Source: Clostridiaceae bacterium
Lineage (GTDB): Bacteria > Bacillota > Clostridia > Peptostreptococcales > Tindalliaceae
DNA: 47,134 nt
Direction of reading: 5' to 3'
NCBI GenBank assembly: GCA_011390155.1
Contig: JAABSW010000020.1
Span: 1 to 47,134 of the forward strand
Shown here: positions 32,714 to 41,670 of the stretch, piece after piece
Layout of the letters: every line of letters begins with the position of its first letter
Numbering within the stretch: position 1 is the first letter of the stretch
The notes under the pieces: generated by a model
Database searches by the model: none
What the model saw: only the letters and a program-made list of their open reading frames with translations
What the model was told of the DNA's origin: nothing
Translations under genes and position numbers: made by a program

Positions 32714-33235
32714 TTGCAGAACAATACAATAACTGCCACTTTGGTAAGATGCGCCCTGACAGTGGGTTTAATCGTGGTGTTTTTTACGATTTTTAAGGGG
32801 TTTGCCAATTTACTTAATGCCTTCTTGGTGCCTATGACAATTTACATGGGACTGAAAGACGCCAACAAAGCACAGTCTTTTACACTTTTTAGCGCAGTTG
32901 TCATTGCCGGCTTGCTCTTATTCAGTGTGCAAACTTTTTTTATCCTGTTGTACTTTACCATGGCATTGTTGCTGAAAAAATTAATGCAAAATAGTGCTTC
33001 TGCCATTATGGCTGGTCTGGCAATCACCCTACTGGCCGCTGCCGGTATGTTTGTGGCCATACGGCTAACAGACATAGTATTTTTGACACGTATGCATACC
33101 TTTTACATGGCCATGGTAAAGGGTACTGAACTGTATTATGGGCTCATGTTGCTGGTTGAAGGGCTGGTGATTGGATTTGGTCTGGCCTTTGGGGCTAAAG
33201 CTATTGAACGACGGATGCCAAGTGCAAATTATTAA
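32714..33235 (+). CDS. Uncharacterised five-helix membrane protein
   Basis: 173 aa from a TTG start eight bases after AGGAGGG. The longer in-frame start at 32606 coincides with the -35 box of the promoter and has no ribosome site. About five hydrophobic segments are seen (for example TVGLIVVFFTIFKGFANLL, FSAVVIAGLLLFSVQTFFILL and AGLAITLLAAAGMFVAI), with a short basic tail AKAIERRMP. I recognise no family. It is convergent with the panE-like gene. Confidence 0.7.
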   Translation: MQNNTITATLVRCALTVGLIVVFFTIFKGFANLLNAFLVPMTIYMGLKDANKAQSFTLFSAVVIAGLLLFSVQTFFILLYFTMALLLKKLMQNSASAIMAGLAITLLAAAGMFVAIRLTDIVFLTRMHTFYMAMVKGTELYYGLMLLVEGLVIGFGLAFGAKAIERRMPSANY

Positions 33236-33261
33236 GTCGTTTGAATGGTTCCATGATGTCC

Positions 33262-34203
33262 TTACTGTTTATGCCCGTAAACACTTTCGGTTATGGCTGT
33301 GCTGATACCAAATTCTTTCCCCAATCGAATGATGGCTCCACCGATGAGATCGCCTTCGTCTTTTCCCTTACCACTTTCAACATCTCGTTGGTAGGAAGTT
33401 TTGGTTTCGTAGGGGTAAAAACTGGCATTGCTGAGGTATGTTTCAATGAGACTGTCTTTAACAGGTATGCCTTTGGCTTTTGCCAAGGCAACCACTTCTT
33501 CCATAATGCCCTTAATTAATCCCTTCAATGATTCATCTTCCATTACTGCCCCAAAGGTTTTGCCTGAATAAGCTGTGACCAGGGCAAAGGGTGCAAACAT
33601 AATGTATTTTTCCCAGATGGTTGTTAAAGCCTCTTCTTCCCATCTGAAGGGAATTTTTGAAAAGGTTAGCAGTTGATGCAGCGCAGTTGGATCATACTCT
33701 TTCTGCTGCGGGTCTTTTCCCATAACCAGCATGGTTGTGCCGCCCTTATGATGCACCACTCCCGGTTCTGTGATGGAGGAGGTGACAAATATGCATGAAG
33801 GAAGAACAATACCTGTCATTATTCTAGATTTGATTCTCTCGTAAATATCCACTCCGTTTAAGGGAGCTATGATCACTGTGCTGTCATCCGCTATTTGACG
33901 TATGTTTTCCAGTGCCTCTTCCAGGTCATACCCCTTTACGCAGAGAAAGATGTAATCCATTACAGGAAGATCCCTTACATGTTCTGTCGCTTTTGTGGGA
34001 TAACAGACCACTTTATCACTCAATGGCGTGATCAGTGTGAGGCCCTTTTCTTTTACGGAAGCCAGGTGTTTTCCTCTGGCTACAAAATATACTTCATGAT
34101 GTGCTTGGTTGGCCTGGGTTGAATTATGGGCAAGCATACCTCCCAAGTAACCCCCCACGCCGCCAAGGCCATACACACATACTTTCTTAACATTATTATC
34201 CAT
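33262..34203 (-). CDS. Ketopantoate reductase family protein (PanE/ApbA-like)
   Basis: 313 aa. The N-terminal NADP-binding motif reads VYGLGGVGGYLGG. The middle domain has FLCVKGYDLEEAL and IIAPLNGVDIYERI (the conserved N-G-V-D). The C-terminal helical domain has WEKYIMFAPFALVTAYSG and SYQRDVESGKGKDEGDLIGG (given in part), where family members keep S-x-x-x-D-x-x-x-G-R. PanE reduces 2-ketopantoate to pantoate in the pantothenate pathway. Its place beside coaBC and coaX supports that role, although many paralogues in this family act on other 2-keto acids. The ATG at 34203 follows GGGGGA. Confidence 0.85.
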   Translation of the reverse strand: MDNNVKKVCVYGLGGVGGYLGGMLAHNSTQANQAHHEVYFVARGKHLASVKEKGLTLITPLSDKVVCYPTKATEHVRDLPVMDYIFLCVKGYDLEEALENIRQIADDSTVIIAPLNGVDIYERIKSRIMTGIVLPSCIFVTSSITEPGVVHHKGGTTMLVMGKDPQQKEYDPTALHQLLTFSKIPFRWEEEALTTIWEKYIMFAPFALVTAYSGKTFGAVMEDESLKGLIKGIMEEVVALAKAKGIPVKDSLIETYLSNASFYPYETKTSYQRDVESGKGKDEGDLIGGAIIRLGKEFGISTAITESVYGHKQ

Positions 34204-34270
34204 TTAAATTCCCCCAAACAATCCTAATATCCAGCAATTATATTTTCCCATGGATCATTTGATTCGTCAA

Positions 34271-34299
34271 TGGAAAGTCATGCCCCTGGAAAGTCATGC
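34271..34299. repeat. 13-bp direct repeat between panE-like and coaBC genes
   Basis: TGGAAAGTCATGC occurs at 34271-34283 and again at 34287-34299 (16-base period) in the 215-base divergent promoter region. A regulator site is possible; a local duplication is equally likely. Confidence 0.45.
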
Positions 34300-34418
34300 T
34301 CCTTGATTAAGAACGGCTTCGTCTCGAAAAATTTCACCAGGTTTATTTTTTCAAATATTGTGGTACCATGAACATATACATTAACACACCAATAAGTTAC
34401 CCAAAGGAGGATGAACCC

Positions 34419-35615
34419 ATGTTAACAGGAAAAACGGTGCTGCTGGGGGTTTCCGGTTGTATCGCTGCCTATAAAGCGGCCGCATTGGCTTCTCTCATTG
34501 TGAAACAAAACGCCAACCTGCAGGTGGTGATGACAAAAAACGGTACAGAATTTGTTTCACCCCTCACCTTTGAAGCCTTGTCTGAAAACAAGGTGGCGGT
34601 GGACACCTTCGACCGAAATTTTCAATACAGCACAGAACACATTGCCCTTGCAAAACAGGCAGACTTAGTGATGATCGCACCGGCTACGGCCAATGTGATT
34701 GCCAAGCTGGCCAATGGTATGGCCGACGATATGCTTACCACCACGGTGTTGGCCTGCCGCTGCAAGAAACTGATTGCTCCGGCCATGAACACGGCTATGT
34801 ACGAAAATCAGGTGACCCAGAACAACCTACAGCGGCTCAGAGACTACGGCTGGGAAATCATCAACCCCGGATCTGGACGGCTGGCCTGCGGTGATGTGGG
34901 GGCGGGGAAAATGGCGGAACCGGACATGTTGATGGAAGCCATTTTACAGGAAGTGGCTTATGAAAAGGACATGGCGGGTCTTAAAGTGTTGGTAACTGCT
35001 GGCCCCACCATGGAAGCCATTGACCCGGTGCGCTTCATTTCCAACCACTCTTCCGGCAAAATGGGCTACGCAGTGGCCCGGGCGGCTGCACGACGGGGTG
35101 CCCAGGTGACCTTGGTGACAGGTAAAACGTCCCTGCCTCGGCCATCCTACATGGACATTCTGGAAGTGACTTCTGCCCAGGAGATGTTTGAATCGGTTAC
35201 TGCCCGGATGGATTCCCAGGATGTGATTATCAAAGCCGCAGCCGTGGCAGATTACAAGCCAACCCATAAAGGTACAGAAAAGATAAAAAAACAGGAAGAT
35301 CAGGAAACCATGACCATGGAACTAACACGTACACGGGATATATTGAAACACCTGGGGGAACACCGGAAGGAAGGCCAGTTCATCTGCGGTTTTTCCATGG
35401 AAACGGAAAACCTTTTGGAAAACTCTCGGAAGAAACTGGTGTCCAAGAAGGTGAATATGATTGCCTGCAACAGCCTGAAAGATACCGGCTCAGGCTTTGC
35501 CGGGGATACCAATCAGTTGACACTTATCACTTCGGGAGAAGAAATCACACTGCCGTTGATGGATAAAGAAAAAGCGGCCCATGAATTGCTAAGTGCAATC
35601 CTGGCCCGCAAATAG
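34419..35615 (+). CDS. coaBC: Bifunctional CoaBC (phosphopantothenoylcysteine synthase/decarboxylase)
   Basis: 398 aa. The CoaC part (about residues 1-185) is a flavoprotein with GVSGCIAAYKA, the catalytic His in STEHIALAKQAD, IAPATANVIAKLANG, and PAMNTAMY. The CoaB part (about 190-398) has VTAGPTMEAIDPVRFISNHSSGKMG (in two pieces) and AAAVADYKP. It couples 4-phosphopantothenate to Cys and decarboxylates it to 4-phosphopantetheine, the third and fourth steps of CoA synthesis. The start ATG at 34419 follows AAAGGAGGATG; the upstream ATG at 34368 has no site. It is convergent with coaX. Confidence 0.95.
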   Translation: MLTGKTVLLGVSGCIAAYKAAALASLIVKQNANLQVVMTKNGTEFVSPLTFEALSENKVAVDTFDRNFQYSTEHIALAKQADLVMIAPATANVIAKLANGMADDMLTTTVLACRCKKLIAPAMNTAMYENQVTQNNLQRLRDYGWEIINPGSGRLACGDVGAGKMAEPDMLMEAILQEVAYEKDMAGLKVLVTAGPTMEAIDPVRFISNHSSGKMGYAVARAAARRGAQVTLVTGKTSLPRPSYMDILEVTSAQEMFESVTARMDSQDVIIKAAAVADYKPTHKGTEKIKKQEDQETMTMELTRTRDILKHLGEHRKEGQFICGFSMETENLLENSRKKLVSKKVNMIACNSLKDTGSGFAGDTNQLTLITSGEEITLPLMDKEKAAHELLSAILARK

Positions 35616-35625
35616 AAGTCAGTGG

Positions 35626-35657
35626 AAAGGCCGGCTACTGCCGGTCTTTGTTTTTTT
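35626..35657 (+). terminator. Terminator after coaBC, overlapping the coaX 3' end
   Basis: AAAGGCCGGC / GCCGGTCTTT (10 bp with one G-T, 4-base loop) is followed by GTTTTTTT. The stem includes the last codons of coaX on the other strand. Confidence 0.85.
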
Positions 35658-36408
35658 CGTATAGAATCTGCAGCCCCAGAATCATCAGATCTTTGTCGTA
35701 AATCATCTTGCGTCGGCAGTGGGGCACGATGTCGCCAATAAGGCCTCCGGTGGCAATGACGGTGGGGGGGGTGCCCAGCTCTTCTTCCAGTCGGTCCACC
35801 AGGCCGTCCAGCATGGCAGCGGTGCCGTAAACGGCCCCTGCTTTCATGCAGTTGATGGTGTTGGTACCAATAAGCTGCTCCGGCTCGTCCAGGCTGATTC
35901 GTGGAAGTTGTGAAGTGCGGGTGGAAAGCGCGTCAACAGACAGGCGCAGTCCGGGCATGATCATGCCCCCACGGTATACTCCTTCTTCATCAATGACAGA
36001 CACAGTGGTGGCGGTGCCCATGTCGAATATGATGATGGGTTTTGGGTATTTGGCAATGGCCGCCACGGCGTCCACCACCAGGTCGGTGCCCAGGGTGTTG
36101 GGGGCATCCACGGCCACTTTCAGCCCTGTGTCCAGGTCAAGGGTGACAATTAGTGCCGTTTTCCCTGTTACCAATTCCACTGCCAATTTCAACACTTTTT
36201 TCAGTTCTGGCACGACAGATGAAATAATGCTGCCGTGAATGACTTTCGGTGATACGTTGTGAAGCTGGAACAGGTTCATGAGCATGATGGCGTATTCATC
36301 CTCTGTTTTGTCTTTAACTGTTGCAAAGCGTGCACTGAAACGTATTTCCTCTTCATCAACACAGCCGATGACTATGTTGGTATTCCCCACATCAATGGCT
36401 AGTAACAT
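35635..36408 (-). CDS. coaX: Type III pantothenate kinase
   Basis: 257 aa. ATP phosphate-binding motif MLLAIDVGNTNIVIG with the essential Asp 6, the pantothenate-site region GTDLVVDAVAA, FDMGTATTVSVID, and the late ATGGLIGDI block place it in the ASKHA-fold CoaX family. This family phosphorylates pantothenate, is not inhibited by CoA, and needs a monovalent cation. The ATG at 36408 follows TTAGGAG; an in-frame start at 36432 has no site. With coaBC and the panE-like gene it forms a small pantothenate/CoA neighbourhood, although the three genes are on alternating strands. Confidence 0.95.
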   Translation of the reverse strand: MLLAIDVGNTNIVIGCVDEEEIRFSARFATVKDKTEDEYAIMLMNLFQLHNVSPKVIHGSIISSVVPELKKVLKLAVELVTGKTALIVTLDLDTGLKVAVDAPNTLGTDLVVDAVAAIAKYPKPIIIFDMGTATTVSVIDEEGVYRGGMIMPGLRLSVDALSTRTSQLPRISLDEPEQLIGTNTINCMKAGAVYGTAAMLDGLVDRLEEELGTPPTVIATGGLIGDIVPHCRRKMIYDKDLMILGLQILYEKNKDRQ

Positions 36409-36556
36409 TGTGACACTCCTAACTATTCCCACAGGTGGTTAGTGTACCGAACTTTAATAATCGAGTTCGTTTCTCAATTGTTCTGTTCATCTTATTATAG
36501 AAAATTGATCCTTCAATTGCAACTAAGCCATCAAAAATAACCCAAAGAAAATTTGG

Positions 36557-37867
36557 TTACGCATTATCAACAGGAAAAAATAGGGAGGGCCGTATGATTT
36601 CTTCTCTTTCATGTTCCAGTATTTTTAGGTCATAACCGGTGAGCAAAGCTGGGTCAATCTTTCCCCATACATAATCAAGAAAATTTATGACCACCGAACG
36701 GTTTTCACTGGAAGCCTTTTCCATGACGAACCGCAGGGCTTTCAATATGGAGATCATCACCGAAACATCACTTTTGCCATAATGGACAAGCTGGTAGAAA
36801 GTAAAGTAAATTTCTTTCTCAAAATCAATAATTTCAATATAAATAGCAGCTGTTTTCTCTTCGCTTTCCCTGGCCAGATAGCCTTTTTCCAAATCTGCCA
36901 GTTTACTTAAAAGCACTCCCAGTATCCTCAGACAATTATTGGCTGTGTTGGGGTCGTTAATGCCTGGAGAAATGGCCCGCAGGGCAGTCTCCACAATTTT
37001 TTGGATGGAAAAATTAAAATCCTGAAGCTCAGTCTTTTTCTTGCCGATGGTGACGCATTTTAACAAATTTACAATCTGGGTTTCTTCCAGTTCAATTTTT
37101 TCCTCCAGGTGAATGGAAAAAATTTGGCTGGTGTCAGTGACAAACTGTCCTGTGATTTTTTCCAACACGATAACGCCTGATAATTTTTCTGCAACCTTCA
37201 TCATGGCGTCATGGTCCACATACTGAATGTAGCCACTTTCACGGCTTATTACCTGTATGGTAAAGGTTTGTTTCGGCGAATGATTAAGGGGGAGGATGGT
37301 GCCCCTTTCCAATAAATTCTTGTATTCTTCAATTTTTGACAGGGCTTCCGTGTAAAGCCTGTCAATCAGATTGTGGGTTTGGATAAAGGACCCCACGTGG
37401 TGAACGTACCTGATGAAGCGGACCAGGCAAAGGGCCATGTAAAAGATGGCCAGGGTGGCTGCCACCACCAGTTCACCCTCCAGTCTTTGCTTCATAAAAA
37501 ACAGACTCACAATGGCGTAAACAAATCCGCCGATGAAAGTGCCCATGGTTTTCATGGTATTTTTATCTGATAAAAAATTTTCAACGGTACGGGGTGAGAA
37601 CTGGGATGAATACATGGTGAGCACCACCATGGTGGTTGAAAAGGTGAAGGTGGTCATGGTAAGCAGTGAAGTGGCTAAGATTCCCAAAATGGTTTTTGAA
37701 AGACCTACACTGGTGAATAAAAATTCCGGCAACACATTACTCAGTGAAACCCACTGCCTTGTGTCCAGGAGTACTACCAGTACAGCACCAATCAATGACA
37801 GAATGGAATAAACAGCAGGGTACACCCACACACTTTTGCTAATGAAATATTTTATTTTCCAAAACAT
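36557..37867 (-). CDS. DUF2254 membrane protein
   Basis: 436 aa. Four membrane helices fill the first 150 residues. The family hallmark TMTTFTFSTTMVVLTMYSSQFSPR (in pieces TFTFSTTMVVL and SSQFSPRTVENFL) is clear. A large cytoplasmic domain follows with GYIQYVDHD and AISPGINDPNTA, both conserved in DUF2254. Function is unknown; the layout suggests a channel or mechanosensing protein. The start ATG at 37867 is ten bases after AAAGGA; an in-frame GTG lies at 37876. It is followed on the same strand by no gene until coaX, 148 bases away. Confidence 0.88.
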   Translation of the reverse strand: MFWKIKYFISKSVWVYPAVYSILSLIGAVLVVLLDTRQWVSLSNVLPEFLFTSVGLSKTILGILATSLLTMTTFTFSTTMVVLTMYSSQFSPRTVENFLSDKNTMKTMGTFIGGFVYAIVSLFFMKQRLEGELVVAATLAIFYMALCLVRFIRYVHHVGSFIQTHNLIDRLYTEALSKIEEYKNLLERGTILPLNHSPKQTFTIQVISRESGYIQYVDHDAMMKVAEKLSGVIVLEKITGQFVTDTSQIFSIHLEEKIELEETQIVNLLKCVTIGKKKTELQDFNFSIQKIVETALRAISPGINDPNTANNCLRILGVLLSKLADLEKGYLARESEEKTAAIYIEIIDFEKEIYFTFYQLVHYGKSDVSVMISILKALRFVMEKASSENRSVVINFLDYVWGKIDPALLTGYDLKILEHEREEIIRPSLFFPVDNA

Positions 37868-37880
37868 GACACGCACTTCC

Positions 37881-37916
37881 TTTAAAAGAAGAAACCACCG
37901 ACAACCAATCGGTGGT
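37881..37916 (-). terminator. Terminator after the CsbD-like gene
   Basis: On the minus strand: ACCACCGA / TCGGTGGT (8 bp, 7-base loop) followed by TTCTTCTTTT. It lies 8 bases after the CsbD-like stop and just before the DUF2254 start, so the two genes are probably separate transcripts or only partly coupled. Confidence 0.85.
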
Positions 37917-37924
37917 CTCTACGT

Positions 37925-38089
37925 TTATTTTTTAATCGTGTTAATCTTCTCTTTCATCGAAGCGGCCATGCCCTGGGCTTTACCCTTAAGTTCCATCTTT
38001 TTATTACCAGTCATTTTCCCAGTTTTTTCTTTAACAGCGCCTTCCATTTTGTCTTTTTTAATCCCCAGCGTTTTTTTAATATCACTCAT
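37925..38089 (-). CDS. CsbD-like stress protein
   Basis: 54 aa, very Lys- and Met-rich and fully helical. KDKMEGAVKEKTGKMTGNKKMELKGKAQG (KxEGxxKExxGKxxGNxxxxxxGK pattern) is the CsbD signature of four short helices. CsbD proteins are general-stress proteins of unknown mechanism. The start ATG at 38089 follows GGGAGG. It is a monocistronic gene with its own terminator. Upstream (38132-38408) I see AT-rich DNA but no promoter that I can assign with confidence. Confidence 0.85.
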   Translation of the reverse strand: MSDIKKTLGIKKDKMEGAVKEKTGKMTGNKKMELKGKAQGMAASMKEKINTIKK

Positions 38090-38408
38090 TTCCAAACCTC
38101 CCTTGTGATTCTTTTTCAAGTTAATGATCACTGCAAATTACATCATTTCCAGAATATAACAGGCTTCTTCTAATCTGCAAATTTTTATAACCTCCGTTAG
38201 TATCAAATTACCCAAATAGAGGCTAAATTAATCAAGATTAGACAGCATATGACTCATTGGGTGACTTAGACCTCAACTTATTTCCATAATAACCAAGCAA
38301 TAGCAACAAAATTATCCAAAACCTATACCTTATGTGTAGGTTCAATTTTCTTTTTACGTGGTACAATGAATAAAATCATTTTACAAAACAAACCATAAGG
38401 AGGCTTTC

Positions 38409-40703
38409 ATGAAAAAATATGTTGAAATTGGAATTATTTCTTTGTTGATCCTGGTACTACTCCTAATGTCAGGCTGTGGAACAACAGAATCTGGTGGGGT
38501 GATTTCCTGGAATAACACCAGTAGTGTCAGTGAAGAAATGGTAATGCTTACCGGAGATGCACCCATTGTATTGGGCAGCCTGGATACCCATGGCATTGAA
38601 GTGAATGTTCCAGCCAATGCCTTTGAAGTACCTACGGAAGTGGCCCTTATGCCCCTTGAAGAGGAGGTTGAAGTTGATTCTTCTGTCTTCAAACCAGCTG
38701 GTGGTTTGTATCGTTTTGAAATTAGAGGTGATCAGCCTCGTTCAGACGTTCCCTTGGAAATCACAATTAAGGTAGACGAAAAAATACTGCAAAAGGCGCA
38801 GGAAACGGAAGGATTTCGGGCTGTGCATTACACCAATGAATACGGTTGGACTTACGTAAAACCCCTTGCAATTGATTTGACTGCCCACACACTGACCTTC
38901 GAAACCTACCACAACAACTGGTGGGGGGCTGCGGAACTTTCCGAGGATGAACGAACTACACTACAAATTAACGACATCAGTCGAAGACAATGGATTACCT
39001 CCCAAATTGATGGTGAAATGGAAGCACTAACCAAAGAAATTGTTGACGAAATGTTAATTGGCGCCTTTGATCAACACAACACAGACATTGCCACCATGAT
39101 TGCCAAAGAGGTTACCCAGGAAATTATTAACGACTTGACTCTGACCATTACCTCCGACAGTGGCTCTGAAACAAAAGTGGGAGTAGGCACCAGTATTGGC
39201 ATGATGGACAATGTGTTGAACGGTGATTATGCTGCACTGAGCACCACCATTGCAATGGAAACAGGAAAAGCCCTCAGCAAACGTTTGTCAAACGAAAGCC
39301 TGGGAGAGGAGTTGGGAACCGGATTAAAACACGCAGGAGTCGTTGCACAAAGCCTAGGCGCCATCTCTGAAGGTGATTTTATTGGTGCCAGTAAACATAT
39401 ATCTGAGTTTGTTATTGGTGAGTCTAAGGTTTTAAAAGCCGGTCAACTGGCAGTAAAAGTGGTGGATAAAAAGATTTCCAACTGGCGTGACACCGAGATT
39501 GAAAAGGCCTATCAAATATACCTGAACGGGACTGAAAGCTGGTTACCCTGGGGTTATAACGTAGAGGCCGGCGACTTTGAAAGCCTCTTTACCCAGATGC
39601 GGGGTGTTGCCCACAAAGTACAGGCTGATGCACTGGAACGATATGCTTTTCAACGAGACATTCACGTGGATGACATTCCAGCAGACGTGGCCAACGACAT
39701 TCGAAACCAGGCCTCGAAAGACCTGGAGGAACAGTTTGAATTGCGAAAACAGCAGGAATCAGAAATTGAAAAGCTGCGGAAAAACAATGAATACGTCATG
39801 GAACGAATCAAAGATTGGAAACTGATGGACAGGGGCCGAAGTTATTTTCCCGATGACTATCCTGTGGAGCTCCAGATTGAACGGATCTTCGGTCAAATTA
39901 ACAAGGTAATGCACGACACCAGCCGCAACAATGTGATTTATGACATGAGCTACCCCTTTGAATTACAAGAAGATCAGGTTGAACTGGAGCAAATTTTGGA
40001 CGCCATCTTCACCCGGTACACCGATGGTGAAGAAGCTTATTGGGAACGTTTAAAAGAATTGGGGTTAATCGAAGACAGAGAACGCTACGTTGATCGTTTT
40101 GCCTTTCAACCTGATGTTGAACTAACCGATGGCAATGGCCTTGTCAATGTCCTTATGGAAAGCAACATTTTACCCTTTAACGATGCCCTTCGTTCTTTAG
40201 GTACCATTACGGTAGATCAAAACGACCAGTTTTCTGCCAGTGGGAGTCACAGCAAATCCCTCGATTTTACAGCCAGTAATGGGGAGCAGTTTAACTGGTC
40301 ATTTGAAGTGGACAACATCACCCTTGAAGGCCAGTTCATGGACAATGACATAAACGAAAAAGTTCATGGCACTGGACGTTTTTCTGCCAATTACACCGCT
40401 GTCCTTACAAGTCACTATGAAGGAGAAATTTTAGGTGAATCTTTTACCACAAACAGAGAATTTGTGTTTCACACTACCCTTTCCGGCACCATGGATATTA
40501 AATCAAGCGGCGCCTTCAAAGACAAGCTCTTTGTTACCATGGAAGCTGAATCAAATGCCACTTCGGGTTCATTAACCACCCGAAGAACCAGCTCCAGGGG
40601 TGATGTAAGCGAAACCACAGACAGCAACTATCCCGTTAGTGCCTACATTCCAAAGACAATGGGAAGTTATGACGAAACTCATCAATTTATGATTCTAAGG
40701 TAA
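38409..40703 (+). CDS. Large uncharacterised lipoprotein, 764 aa
   Basis: I do not recognise a family over most of its length. The signal peptide ends in lipobox LMSGC (Cys 23), so it is anchored outside the cell. Residues about 50-180 are strand-rich; GIEVNVPANAFEVPTEVALMPLE and PLEITIKVDEKIL resemble ZU5/Ig-like surface modules that start with a 'v.vp.gal....' strand. Residues about 190-360 are helical with Gly/Ala- and Ser-rich patches. About 430-480 is a charged coiled coil (DLEEQFELRKQQESEIEKL). About 610-740 is a second strand-rich domain with many Ser/Thr. The ATG at 38409 follows AAGGAGG. It is a single gene. Confidence 0.85.
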   Translation: MKKYVEIGIISLLILVLLLMSGCGTTESGGVISWNNTSSVSEEMVMLTGDAPIVLGSLDTHGIEVNVPANAFEVPTEVALMPLEEEVEVDSSVFKPAGGLYRFEIRGDQPRSDVPLEITIKVDEKILQKAQETEGFRAVHYTNEYGWTYVKPLAIDLTAHTLTFETYHNNWWGAAELSEDERTTLQINDISRRQWITSQIDGEMEALTKEIVDEMLIGAFDQHNTDIATMIAKEVTQEIINDLTLTITSDSGSETKVGVGTSIGMMDNVLNGDYAALSTTIAMETGKALSKRLSNESLGEELGTGLKHAGVVAQSLGAISEGDFIGASKHISEFVIGESKVLKAGQLAVKVVDKKISNWRDTEIEKAYQIYLNGTESWLPWGYNVEAGDFESLFTQMRGVAHKVQADALERYAFQRDIHVDDIPADVANDIRNQASKDLEEQFELRKQQESEIEKLRKNNEYVMERIKDWKLMDRGRSYFPDDYPVELQIERIFGQINKVMHDTSRNNVIYDMSYPFELQEDQVELEQILDAIFTRYTDGEEAYWERLKELGLIEDRERYVDRFAFQPDVELTDGNGLVNVLMESNILPFNDALRSLGTITVDQNDQFSASGSHSKSLDFTASNGEQFNWSFEVDNITLEGQFMDNDINEKVHGTGRFSANYTAVLTSHYEGEILGESFTTNREFVFHTTLSGTMDIKSSGAFKDKLFVTMEAESNATSGSLTTRRTSSRGDVSETTDSNYPVSAYIPKTMGSYDETHQFMILR

Positions 40704-40749
40704 TACCAATCAAAGGATCAGCTGAAACAATCGAAATATTATCATTAAC

Positions 40750-40784
40750 ATAACCCGGATCTCACTACCTGAGGTCCGGGTTAT
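40750..40784 (+). terminator. Hairpin between the lipoprotein and trpA genes
   Basis: ATAACCCGGA / TCCGGGTTAT (10-bp perfect stem, 15-base loop) lies between convergent genes. The flanking T-run is weak on both strands, so it may end either transcript. Confidence 0.65.
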
Positions 40785-40818
40785 AACTTTGCCTTTCAGA
40801 AGCCTGTTCCTTCCGCTA

Positions 40819-41670
40819 TTACTGGTCAAGGGCATCTCTCAAGCTTTGAATAAAGTTCATGGCAGGGGTGATCCCACTACCTGCGTTGATGCCTGCTTCC
40901 AGCTTTTCAACCAAGGCGCTGCCCACAATGAAGCCATCGGCCAGATGGCGAATATCTTTCACCATTTCCGGGGAGGAAATGCCAAACCCCAAAGCAGTGG
41001 GGCAGGCACTGTACCGGGTGACTGTTGCCATAAAGGGTTCCAAGTCCGTTGCCAGATCGGTCAAATGCTTTCTCACACCGGTGACCCCCAGGGCGGCTAT
41101 GCAATAGACAAACCCCTGGGCGTTGCTGACGATGTTCTTAATCCGCTGTTGAGAAGTGGGTGCCACCAGCCGAATTTCTGTGAGAGGCAGGGGGGACAGG
41201 GGTTTGCCGTTATAATGGCGGGCTTCCTGGGGAAGATCAGGGATCACGATGCCATCCAGCCCTGCTTCTGCTGCTTCCCGGCCAAAGGCTTCCCAACCGT
41301 ATTGCAGGATGGTGTTCACATACACCAGTCCTACCAGGGGCAACTGGGTCTGTACTCTCGCCCGTCGAATGAGTTCCAGGTATGCTGTGGGGGTCATGCC
41401 TGCAGCAAGGGCTCGTTGGGCAGCCCGTTGGAGCACAGGGCCGTCAGCCAAAGGGTCAGAGTAGGGCATGCCCAGCTCTATGATGTTGGCCCCAGCTTTT
41501 TCCAGTCCGGCAATGATGGCCAGGGTGGTTTCTTCATCGGGGTCACCCGCGGTGACAAAAGGGATGAGTGCTTTGCGGCCCTCTTTTTTAAGGGATGAAA
41601 AGCATTGGGAAATTCGGTTGTCGATGACGTCTGTCACTGGGCTTTGATTCAGTAGATTGGCTTTTTCCAT
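40819..41670 (-). CDS. trpA: Tryptophan synthase alpha subunit
   Basis: 283 aa TIM barrel that splits indole-3-glycerol phosphate to indole, which passes to TrpB. Catalytic Glu in [15 protein letters not shown] with the Asp of the same region, [12 protein letters not shown] at the first strand, and [13 protein letters not shown] and GFIVGSALV at the phosphate site are seen. The first 16 residues (MEKANLL...TDVI) precede the usual start of the family. The ATG at 41670 has a good AAAGGAGAG site inside the trpB coding region. Last gene of the trp operon. Confidence 0.95.
   Translation of the reverse strand: MEKANLLNQSPVTDVIDNRISQCFSSLKKEGRKALIPFVTAGDPDEETTLAIIAGLEKAGANIIELGMPYSDPLADGPVLQRAAQRALAAGMTPTAYLELIRRARVQTQLPLVGLVYVNTILQYGWEAFGREAAEAGLDGIVIPDLPQEARHYNGKPLSPLPLTEIRLVAPTSQQRIKNIVSNAQGFVYCIAALGVTGVRKHLTDLATDLEPFMATVTRYSACPTALGFGISSPEMVKDIRHLADGFIVGSALVEKLEAGINAGSGITPAMNFIQSLRDALDQ

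Noticed and set aside
40789-41598. A 269-codon open frame on the plus strand opposite trpA
   Set aside because: It is the complement of a well-supported trpA, has no ribosome site and a composition (Cys, His, Gly-rich) typical of antisense frames.
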